From Chloroflexota bacterium (GTDB taxonomy: Bacteria > Chloroflexota > Anaerolineae > Anaerolineales > Villigracilaceae), in contig JAIOAQ010000002.1 in NCBI GenBank assembly GCA_019873735.1, forward strand, positions 1 to 64,000: DNA of 64,000 nucleotides. Reading direction: 5' to 3'. Position numbers and translations under genes: made by a program. The notes under the pieces were generated by a model. It did no database searches, had not been told where the DNA came from, and saw only the letters and a list, made by a program, of their open reading frames with translations. This document shows positions 51,669 through 59,400 of the stretch, piece after piece. Numbering within the stretch: position 1 is the stretch's first letter; each line of letters starts with the position of its first letter.

Positions 51669-53708
51669 TCACACCCCCATCCAGACGGCCAGGTGATAGG
51701 TCACCGCGCCGGCGGCCATGGAAAGCGCCAGCAGGAGAAAGACGCTCAGCAGCGTCCAGCGCCAGGAGCCGGTCTCTTGCCTCGTCACGGCCACGGTCGC
51801 CATGCAGGGGATGAAGAGCATCGTCACCACCAGAAACGAGAGGGCAGTGGCGGTGGAGTAGGAGGCGGCCAGCAACTCGGTCAGGCCGGCCTCCGGCGAG
51901 ACGCCGAACAGCACGCCCAGGGTGGCGATGGCGTTCTCCTTGGCCGGGAAACTGGTGATGAGCGCCACCGTCAGCCGCCAGTCGAAGCCCATCCAGCGCC
52001 CGACCGGTTCGAGGAACTGGCCGAAGCGCGCCAGGTAACTGCTGTTCAGGTCGCCGCCCGGCAGGTACGACAGCGCCCAGACCAGCATCGCCATCGCCAG
52101 GATGGCCGTCCCGGCCTTTTTGACGAAGGCGATCGAACGCTGCCAGACCAGCAGCCCGATGGTGCGCAGGTTGGGGATGTGATAGAGCGGCATCTCCATG
52201 ATGAAGGCCGAGCGCTGCCCCTTGAAGATGACCCGGTTGAGCAGCGCGCCGCTCGCCACCAGCGCCAGCAGCGAGAGCAGCACCAGCCCCCAAGTGACCC
52301 AGAGAGCGTTCGCCCCGAAGAAGGCCGGGGCGATGAAGGCCACCACCGCCATGCGCGCCGTGCAGGGCACCAGCGGGGCGATCAGGATGGTCAGCAGACG
52401 CGCCGGCCAGGAGTCGATCACCCGCGTCCCCATCACCGCCGGCACGTTGCAGCCGAAGCCCAGGAAGAGCGGCAGGAACGACTTGCCGTGCAGGCCCATC
52501 AGGTGCATCAGGTTGTCCATCACGTAGGCGGCGCGGGCCATGTAGCCCACGTCTTCCAGCAGGGCGAAGGCGGCGAAGAAAATGACCAGGATGGGCAAAA
52601 AGGTCAGCACCGAGCCAACTCCGCCGATCAGCCCGTCCACCATCAGGCCCTGCAGCCAGAACGGCACCTCGGTCAGCGCCTCGGCGGCCAGACCCGCCAG
52701 CGGGGCGACCGCGGCCTGCTCCAGCCAGGCCTGCAGCGGCGCGCCGATGGTGAAGGTCAGCCAGAAGACCAGGCCGAGAATCCCGGCCAGGAGGACCAGC
52801 CCCCAGAACGGGTGCGCCGCCCAGCGGTCGAGGCGTTCGGTCAGGCCGATTTGCCCGACCCGCGGCCGGGTCACGGCAGCGCGCACCAGCCGCCCGATCC
52901 ACTCGTAGCGGCCGGAGGCCACCGCCAGGAAGGCGTCGTCGTGGGCGCGCAGGATGTCGTGGACGGCCTCCCAGGTTTCGGGCGGCATGGAGGCCTGCAT
53001 CAGGCGCGTCACCTCGGCGTCGCCCTCCAGCAGTTTCAGGGCGATCCAGGAGGACGGATAGGGGGCGGGGACGTGCGGGGCGATCTGCGCCTCGATTTGG
53101 GCCAGGATTTGACAATGGTCGGCGCGCACTTCGGGCGGGCGCGGACCGGCGGCCTGCTCGCCGTTTAAGACGCGCTCGGCCACCGTCAGCAACTCGCGCA
53201 CCCCGGCGGCTTTGGAGGCGACCATCGGCACCACCGGCACGCCCAGCGCCGCCTCCAGCACGTGCGGCTCAACGCGCAGCCCCTCCTGCTCGGCCACGTC
53301 CATCATGTTGAGGGCCACCACCAGCGGCGCATCCAGGGCGGCCAGTTCGGCCACCAGATAGAGGCTGCGCTCCAGGTTGGCGGCGCTGACCACCGCCACC
53401 ACCAGGTCGGGCTTTTCGCGCAGGATGAACTCGCGGGCGATGACCTCCTCCGGCGAGTTAGCGGTGAGACTGTAGGTGCCGGGCAGGTCCACCAGCAGCG
53501 CCTGACGGCCGTTCAGGTCGAAGCGGCCCTCGCGGCGCTCGACCGTCTTGCCCGGCCAGTTGCCGACGTGCTGGTTGAGTCCGGTCAGCAGGTTGAACAC
53601 GGTGGACTTGCCCATGTTGGGCTGTCCGGCCAGGGCGATGACCGGCGTCCCGGCCTCGGCCAGGCGCGTCCGCTCCGGCGCGGCGACGGCGGCGTGACAA
53701 TCAGGCAT
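51669..53708 (-). CDS. feoB: Ferrous iron transporter FeoB
   Basis: 679 residues; it overlaps feoA by 8 bases. N-terminal G domain: G1 GQPNMGKST, G3 DLPGTYSL, G4 NMMD, then a guanine-dissociation-inhibitor-like helical part, and a membrane region with two Gate motifs and about eight to ten helices. The Gate Cys region is visible in LGFGCNVPAVMGTRVI and VPCTARMAVVAF. It imports Fe2+ through the cytoplasmic membrane using GTP. Complete and of normal length for the shorter FeoB type. Confidence 0.95.
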   Translation of the reverse strand: MPDCHAAVAAPERTRLAEAGTPVIALAGQPNMGKSTVFNLLTGLNQHVGNWPGKTVERREGRFDLNGRQALLVDLPGTYSLTANSPEEVIAREFILREKPDLVVAVVSAANLERSLYLVAELAALDAPLVVALNMMDVAEQEGLRVEPHVLEAALGVPVVPMVASKAAGVRELLTVAERVLNGEQAAGPRPPEVRADHCQILAQIEAQIAPHVPAPYPSSWIALKLLEGDAEVTRLMQASMPPETWEAVHDILRAHDDAFLAVASGRYEWIGRLVRAAVTRPRVGQIGLTERLDRWAAHPFWGLVLLAGILGLVFWLTFTIGAPLQAWLEQAAVAPLAGLAAEALTEVPFWLQGLMVDGLIGGVGSVLTFLPILVIFFAAFALLEDVGYMARAAYVMDNLMHLMGLHGKSFLPLFLGFGCNVPAVMGTRVIDSWPARLLTILIAPLVPCTARMAVVAFIAPAFFGANALWVTWGLVLLSLLALVASGALLNRVIFKGQRSAFIMEMPLYHIPNLRTIGLLVWQRSIAFVKKAGTAILAMAMLVWALSYLPGGDLNSSYLARFGQFLEPVGRWMGFDWRLTVALITSFPAKENAIATLGVLFGVSPEAGLTELLAASYSTATALSFLVVTMLFIPCMATVAVTRQETGSWRWTLLSVFLLLALSMAAGAVTYHLAVWMGV

Positions 53709-53952
53709 GATTGCCTCGTTCGACCAGGATTTTGGCCGCCTCGCCGCGTCCCAGGGCCAGGCGCGTGCCGCGGGCGGTGACGATGAGCGGGCCGCGGCCG
53801 TAGTTCTGCACCATGTTGACGCGCACGCCGGGGGTGAGCCCCAGCGAGGCCAGGCGGCTGGTCACGGCCCGCCCGGCCTTGAATTCGACGATGACAGCCT
53901 CCCGCCCGGCTTCGAGGTCGGCGAGGGGAAAGGGGGGTTGGGAATCGGGCAT
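53701..53952 (-). CDS. feoA: Ferrous iron transport protein FeoA
   Basis: 83 residues from ATG 53952. Small SH3-like protein: FPLADLEAGREAVIVEF, then RLASLGLTPGVRVNMVQ and GPLIVTARGTRLALGRGEAAKI, the typical FeoA pattern. It supports FeoB function at the membrane. It overlaps feoB by 8 bases and is first in feoA-feoB-feoC. The longer upstream frame (to 54081) runs into repeat DNA and is not favoured; GGAG lies just upstream of 53952. Confidence 0.92.
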   Translation of the reverse strand: MPDSQPPFPLADLEAGREAVIVEFKAGRAVTSRLASLGLTPGVRVNMVQNYGRGPLIVTARGTRLALGRGEAAKILVERGNHA

Positions 53953-54407
53953 AGAGACTCCTGAAAGTGCCAGAAGGGTTGAAACAAAAGTTTTCGCCAC
54001 GAATTTCACGAATGAGCACAAATTTTTGGTAGTGCCATCATGTAAGTGATGGCCTGTGCGGGCGGGATGGAATTCCGCCAAATTATGGGTGTGCGGAATA
54101 CCATAAAACGCCCTGTGGTTGCTACCATCGGTTGCCGGTCATGGGCTAACCTGCGGGAGGATGAAGGCAGATACCTGCCCATTTCGTGTAATTCGGTAAC
54201 TGCCTACCAACAGCCAAAAGGGGGAAGAAAGACACCGCTGTGTGTCATTGCGAGGGCGCAGCCCGAAGCAATCTCCGGCCTTTGCAGGGAGACTGCCACG
54301 CTCGCTGCGCTCGCTCGCAGCGACAGGTAGGCAGTTACGTAATTCGTGTCATTCGTGGCTCGAAAAAAAACAAACAGGCACAAGCCCATGGCTTGCTAAA
54401 CGGCATG
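53953..54407. other. Intergenic region of nested repeats
   Basis: No gene. Contains CACGAATTTCACGAATGAGC-type repeats (about 53998-54017) recurring inverted near 54339-54360, a hairpin GCCATCA-TGTAAG-TGATGGC at 54034-54053, a degenerate half MITE (AACCTGCGGGAGG near 54148) and the complete element at 54196-54338. The feoA promoter must lie here but is not clear. Confidence 0.6.
54196..54338. mobile_element. MITE-like element copy 4 (143 bp)
   Basis: Ends GTAACTGCCTACC and GGTAGGCAGTTAC are perfect inverted repeats. Perfect 8-bp direct repeats GTAATTCG flank it (54188-54195 and 54339-54346). Its centre differs from the other copies and carries a TGTCATTGCGAGGGCGCAGC-type repeat. Confidence 0.82.
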
Positions 54408-55226
54408 TCATGCCAGCGCTGGAGCAGCGGAGGCGTTTTGGCGCCGCAGGCCGAGGAAGATCAGCCCAAAATAGGCCAGGTAGGCCAGCACCTCGGTCAG
54501 CGAGGGATTGCCGTTGTAACCAAAGAGTGCCTTGAGCAAACTGCCGACGGTCGAGTTCTCGTCCAGCCAGGGGTTGACATCCCAGACATGCTCGATGACG
54601 GCGGGAATCCAGCCGGCCTCGTTGAATTCATGCACGCCGTGCGCCACCAGCCCGGCAGCGAACAAAATCAGCAGGATGCCGGTCACCTGGAAGAAGCGGC
54701 GCAGGTCGAGACGCAGGGCGGCCGAGAACAGCAGCCAGCCCAGGGCGACCGCAGCCGCCAGCCCGAACAACGCGCCGAGGATGGTCTGCCCGGCCTGGAC
54801 GATGAAGGCGTTGGCCGTCAGGAAGAGCGCCAGTTCGATGCCCTCGCGCACCACCGCCAGGAAAGCCAGCCCGAAGAGGGCGCGGCGGCCGGTCTTCAGC
54901 GCGGCCTGACGCGTGCTGTTTTCCAGTTCGGCGCGCAGGTGGCGGCCCTGACGATTCATCCAGAAAATCATCCACGTCAGCAGCCCGGCGGCGAAGAGCA
55001 TGGCAAAGCCCTCGAAAATTTCCTCCGCCTTGCCTTCCAGCGAAATGCCCAGGGCGGTGAGCAGGCCGCCCGTCAGCAGGCTGAGCAGGACGGCGGTGAA
55101 CGTCCCGCCCCAGACGGCCGGTTTCAGGTCGGGGCGGTTGATCTTTTTGAGCGCGCCAAGGACGATGCCGATGATGAGGGCGGCTTCCAGCCCTTCGCGC
55201 AGCGAGAGAAGAAAAGCAGAGAACAT
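54408..55226 (-). CDS. FTR1-family high-affinity iron permease
   Basis: 272 residues from ATG 55226, after AGAGGTG. Seven hydrophobic helices with the two iron-binding R-E-G-x-E motifs, SLREGLEAALIIG (helix 1) and VVREGIELALFL (helix 4), which are the family hallmark. In bacteria these permeases (EfeU type) import iron, often with EfeO and EfeB, neither of which is present here. It lies between the feo operon and a DtxR-type regulator, so iron control is likely. Confidence 0.9.
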   Translation of the reverse strand: MFSAFLLSLREGLEAALIIGIVLGALKKINRPDLKPAVWGGTFTAVLLSLLTGGLLTALGISLEGKAEEIFEGFAMLFAAGLLTWMIFWMNRQGRHLRAELENSTRQAALKTGRRALFGLAFLAVVREGIELALFLTANAFIVQAGQTILGALFGLAAAVALGWLLFSAALRLDLRRFFQVTGILLILFAAGLVAHGVHEFNEAGWIPAVIEHVWDVNPWLDENSTVGSLLKALFGYNGNPSLTEVLAYLAYFGLIFLGLRRQNASAAPALA

Positions 55227-55320
55227 GAGAGACACCTCTAAAATTTTGATAACCACAGATTACAGCCACAGATTACACAGATTACACAGATTACACAGAG
55301 GAGGAAAATTGAAAATCTGT

Positions 55321-55442
55321 GTAATTGCCTACCCTTAACCCTCCCGCAGGTTAGAACGGGGCCGGCAAGCAATACCGGCAATCATAGGGATGTCTTCTGG
55401 CCTGGACATTGCGCCAAAACCTGCGGGAGGGTAGGCCGTTAC
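55321..55442. mobile_element. MITE-like element, 122 bp copy 5
   Basis: Same length and almost the same sequence as 15433-15554: ends GTAATTGCCTACCC and GGGTAGGCCGTTAC, inner arms CCCTCCCGCAGGTT and AACCTGCGGGAGGG. Perfect 8-bp direct repeats AAATCTGT flank it (55313-55320 and 55443-55450); since AATCTGT recurs in the host repeat, the duplication should be checked against an empty site. Confidence 0.75.
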
Positions 55443-55513
55443 AAATCTGTTTGAAAATCTGTGCTCATCTGTGTCAATCTGTGGCAAATACTTTCCGTGC
55501 CAATCGGCAAACT

Positions 55514-55543
55514 TTCGACTTTCCTGCGGATTCAAGTTATAAT
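55514..55543 (+). promoter_or_regulatory. Candidate promoter of the DtxR-type regulator
   Basis: TTCGAC (55514-55519), 18-base spacer, TATAAT (55538-55543). Start near 55550, upstream of the palindrome at 55569. Confidence 0.45.
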
Positions 55544-55568
55544 TACCTTGAAACACCAGCAGTTATTA

Positions 55569-55593
55569 TATGCTAATTTTTAAAATTAGCATA
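55569..55593. promoter_or_regulatory. Palindromic operator upstream of the DtxR-type regulator
   Basis: TATGCTAATTTT, one base, AAAATTAGCATA: perfect 12-base arms, 23 bases before the start codon. It is AT-rich like metalloregulator sites. Binding by the DtxR-type protein is inferred. Confidence 0.65.
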
Positions 55594-55616
55594 CCATAAT
55601 ATTCAGAATAAATGCC

Positions 55617-56303
55617 ATGACAAATGTCACAACTTCCGAGGCCATCGAAATCTCCGGCCTGAGTTCCACCATCCAGGACTACCTCTCGCTCATCTACGTC
55701 ATGGAGCGCGACGGCGAGCCGGTGATCGGCTCGCGCCTGGCCGAACTGCTCGGCGTCACGCCCCCGACGGTCACCAACACGCTCAAGCGCATGACCCGCG
55801 ACGGCCTGCTGACAATGGACAAGAACGGCACCCACCTGACCGAAAGCGGCTGGGCAGCGGCGCGGGTGGTGATGCGCCGTCACATGTTGATGGAGTGGAT
55901 GATGGTCCAGACCCTGCCCTGGTCGAAACTGCACGCCGAGGCCCATCACCTGGAACACGCCATCTCTTCCATGACCGAAACCGCCCTGATGGAACAACTC
56001 GGCCACCCGCGCACCTGTCCGCACGGCAACCCGCTGCCTGGCTGCGAGCAGGCGGTCAGCGCCTGGCTGCCGCTGACGCAGATCGCCGAGGGCGAACAGG
56101 TCATCCTGCGGCGCATCCACGAACTGGCGGAGGAAAACGCCCCTCTGCTCGCCTACCTGGAGGCCAAACAACTCCTCCCCGGCGCCTCGCTGCGCGTGAC
56201 CGAAATCCTGCCCTTCAACCAGACCATCACGGTGGAAGTCAACGCTCAGGCGGTGACGCTCGGCAACGCCGCGGCGCGCTATCTTTTTGTGGAAAAAACG
56301 TAA
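55617..56303 (+). CDS. DtxR/MntR-family metal-dependent regulator
   Basis: 228 residues from ATG 55617 (no strong ribosome site). N-terminal winged helix (YLSLIYVMERDGEPVIGSRL, LLGVTPPTVTNTLKRMTRDG), then the metal-binding and dimer domain (LHAEAHHLEHAISS, LGHPRTCPHGNPLPG with Cys and His ligands), and a C-terminal FeoA/SH3-like domain (LLPGASLRVTEILPFNQTI). This three-domain form is the iron-dependent DtxR/IdeR type. With Fe2+ it would repress the neighbouring iron genes; a palindrome in front of it suggests autoregulation. Confidence 0.9.
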   Translation: MTNVTTSEAIEISGLSSTIQDYLSLIYVMERDGEPVIGSRLAELLGVTPPTVTNTLKRMTRDGLLTMDKNGTHLTESGWAAARVVMRRHMLMEWMMVQTLPWSKLHAEAHHLEHAISSMTETALMEQLGHPRTCPHGNPLPGCEQAVSAWLPLTQIAEGEQVILRRIHELAEENAPLLAYLEAKQLLPGASLRVTEILPFNQTITVEVNAQAVTLGNAAARYLFVEKT

Positions 56304-56342
56304 CTGCCTATCATCCCACAGGAGGCTTAAACGAAAAACGGG

Positions 56343-56382
56343 ATAAAAACAACCGCCGGTTGCGCTTCGGACAACCGGCGGT
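56343..56382 (-). terminator. Terminator of the alpha-2-macroglobulin gene
   Basis: ACCGCCGGTTG (56352-56362) and CAACCGGCGGT (56372-56382) pair perfectly; on the minus strand a TTGTTTTTAT run follows (56351-56343). It lies 20 bases after the stop codon. Confidence 0.8.
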
Positions 56383-56401
56383 CAGTTCCACAGGAAAGCC
56401 C

Positions 56402-59400
56402 TTATTTCACAACAAACACACTGCCGGCCCCGCGCCCGGCCACATCCGGGAAATAAAACTCAAAAGCAGAGGGTGGAATGACCTGGAAAGTCCCGGCCGT
56501 TCCAGCGCGTGCCAGATAGGTGTAAACATAGGTCCCGGCGGGCAAGTAGTCGGCAGAAAGAACCACCTTCTCATCCCGCAGTTCAACATGATTGAAGTAC
56601 CACCACCCCCAGCCGCGCAGATCATAGTCACGGCGGTTGTAGGAGGCTGGCAATTCCATATCGGTCGCCAGGGTGGTGTCTAAGGGTTCCAATCCGGCAG
56701 GCAGAGGATCATTGATCACCACGTAATGCGCGGCATTTGGTACGACCAGGGTCAGGCGCACGCGCACCAGATCACCGCGCTTTACCTGCGTCACCGGCGT
56801 TTTCGGGTCAGACAAGTTGAAGTATTGGCGCGAGATGAGCATCCCCTGGTCCAGCGGCTGGATAGAGGCCACCGGCAAATCCACCTTCATGTAAGCGGTG
56901 TAATACAGGTTGCCCGGCCCGGCTCCGCGCGTGAAGACCAGGCGATTGGCCTCGTCTTTGAGCAGCTTTTCAAGTTCAATGTTCAGATAGACGGGGGAGG
57001 TCAGGTTTTGGCGCGTGGCCACACCGCTCTCAATTTTCTCTCCGTTCAGCCCAACGGCATAGGCATAATTGGTCTCAAACTCGCTGGATACTTCCAGCCA
57101 ATTCGTCAGAGCCATCAACACCCAGGCCGTTTCTTGCGTGGACTTCCAGCGGCCGCCGTCTCGATGAGCCATCAGCCAGCGGACAGTATTCGCCGTGAGC
57201 GGATTCTGCGGATCAATCTGAGTGAAAGCATTCAGCACGATGGCCGTTGTGCGGACATCGGTATTCCAGTTCCAGTAATCGTGAAACTCCTCCTCCCAAT
57301 GACTGCCGGCCGATGACATAACGGAAGCAGACACCAGGTCCGACATGAGCGTGGCAATGCGCTCATCATCAGGGTTTTCCAAATGCAGCGCCATGGCCAG
57401 ATAAGCCTTTCCATACAGACTAAGTTGATGACGGTATTCATATAAGACATTGGCCTGCGCCGGCAGTTCGCCGGTCGCGCGCCTGAGCACCCAAACGATC
57501 AAGGCCTGGCGGTTATACTGCCAGGAGGCATCGTTGGGGTGCAGGCTGGGAGTGCTTCTCTGCAAGTATTTGATTCCCCTGGAGAGAGCGCCATCCGCAA
57601 CCACGTAACCAGACTGCTTTGCCTCTAACAAAGCCAGCACAACATAGGCACTGGTCAGCGGGTCGCTTTGGGAGTCATCCCACCATGCCCAGCCGCCATC
57701 ACCCCGCTGTTTGGCGTAAATGCGCTGCAGCGCCTTGCCAACGTTCTCATCCAACCCCTGCTGAAGCGGCAGGTTGGGCAAGCCTGCATCCTTCAAGGCG
57801 CGGGCGGTAATGACATTGGGCAAAACGCTCGAAACGGTTTGCTCCAGGCAATCGTAAGGATAGGTCTTGAGGTACTCCAGGCCGTTGGTCATCGAGGCAG
57901 CCAGGGAAGGAGAGAGTTCAACCGCCACCTTTGCATCAGAATACGCAAAGGTTGTCGGCAAAACCAGGCTCTCGCTCACCGAGCCGCTTTCCCGCAGGAT
58001 ACCGGCGGTGCCGACCGTTTCGGTGACAGCATAGGTATAGACCGGGATTCCCTGTCCCGGCAGTGTGCCCAGCGAAGGCTTGCTGGCATCGCGGTACCCG
58101 CCGCCCGAGACGCTGGCCGTCAGGTCGAGACGCGTGACGCCTTGTGGAATCTTCAAGTCCCAGGTGACGTAACCTTGCTGGCGCGCCGGTACCTCTACTT
58201 TTTGATTGACGGCCGACGTAACCTCCGCGCCGGTGGCCTCCAGTGAGACATCCACATTGAGAGCCTGATCGGTGGTATTTCGAATCAATGCCCCGACCCT
58301 GGCCTGGTCGCCGGCCACAAAGAAACGCGGCGTTTGTAACTGGACAAAGAGCGGCTTGGTGCTGAGCAACTCATGCGTGCCTTGCCCTACCAGGCTGTCG
58401 ACAGTGACGGCGCGTGCGTCCATGCGCCAGGTGGTCAGGTTTTCGGGCAACGTCACGGTAACTTGCGCTTCGCCGTTTTTATCGGTTAACACCTGCGCTG
58501 TCCAGTAAGCCGTATCGCGAAAATCCTGCCGGACGGTAATGATTCCATAGTCCCCTTCTCCCTTCCCGTCGCCGCCGCCAGAGCCGCTACCATCACCCTC
58601 TGGAATAATCTCATCGTAATTGGCATTGAAGTCCTCGGCGGTGAGGACAATGCTGACAGAGGTGCGTACGCTGAGGGCTTTCTGCGGATAGAACTGACTC
58701 AAGATGGGCAAAGAGTTGGAGGGCGCCAGCGCCAGCAGAGACTTATCCACCAGTGCCAGCGAGACTTCGGCCTGCACCGGCTTGCCGCGGTAATCGGTGG
58801 TTTTGATCGTGTAAGTCACCTGTTCACGCGGCCCGGCAGATTCTTTATCCGTGCTGATCTTTACATCCAACTCTTGCTGCTCGGTATCCACATTCAGCCG
58901 CAGCATCGCAACTTTGAAATCGGGGCTGCCAGTATTGTCTGCGCCGCTGACCACGATCACAGAAAGGTATGAAACGGGCGCCATCTCCTTGGTAATGGGC
59001 AATTTGTAAATCGTGCTATTGCCTTCCAGGCGGACGACCTCGCGAGCATAAATGTGACCGCGTTCATACGTCACCAGGGCATAGACTTCTCCCTGAAAGG
59101 GCTGGGCAATCAAAATTTCGGCCGTTTCGCCCGGCGAGTAGGAGTCCTTATCGGCCACCAGGGCAAAACTGCGATCGTTGGTTTGCCGCCAGGAGACATA
59201 TTCATCACTCGACACCCACAGATAAGTAGATGCCTGATGTTTGTTCCCCTTGCTATCCCGCACGGTAACGGTCGCCTTAAAGACCCCGCCATTGGGGGGC
59301 GTAAAGGCAATGCTGGCCGTGCCGTCCTCGCCCACGACCAGGCGCGAGAAACTCTTGACCGGAATCTCCTGCACAGACGTCACCCAGCGCAGGCGGCCAT

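Larger units (their letters stand above)
55227..55616. other. Divergent control region with nested repeats
   Basis: No gene. It has a run of CACAGATTACACAGATTA units (about 55254-55298), the element at 55321-55442, then AATCTGTG-type units (to about 55490). The element seems to have split an older ATCTGTG repeat. The DtxR promoter and operator are at 55514-55593. Confidence 0.65.

Noticed and set aside
51321-53168. Plus-strand open frame of 615 codons opposite feoB
   Set aside because: Shadow of feoB; its composition is extremely rich in Arg, Gln and Gly with no domain.
55254-55298. Tandem CACAGATTACACAGATTA as a CRISPR or iteron array
   Set aside because: No spacers and no replication gene nearby; it matches a dispersed-repeat type interrupted by a MITE copy.
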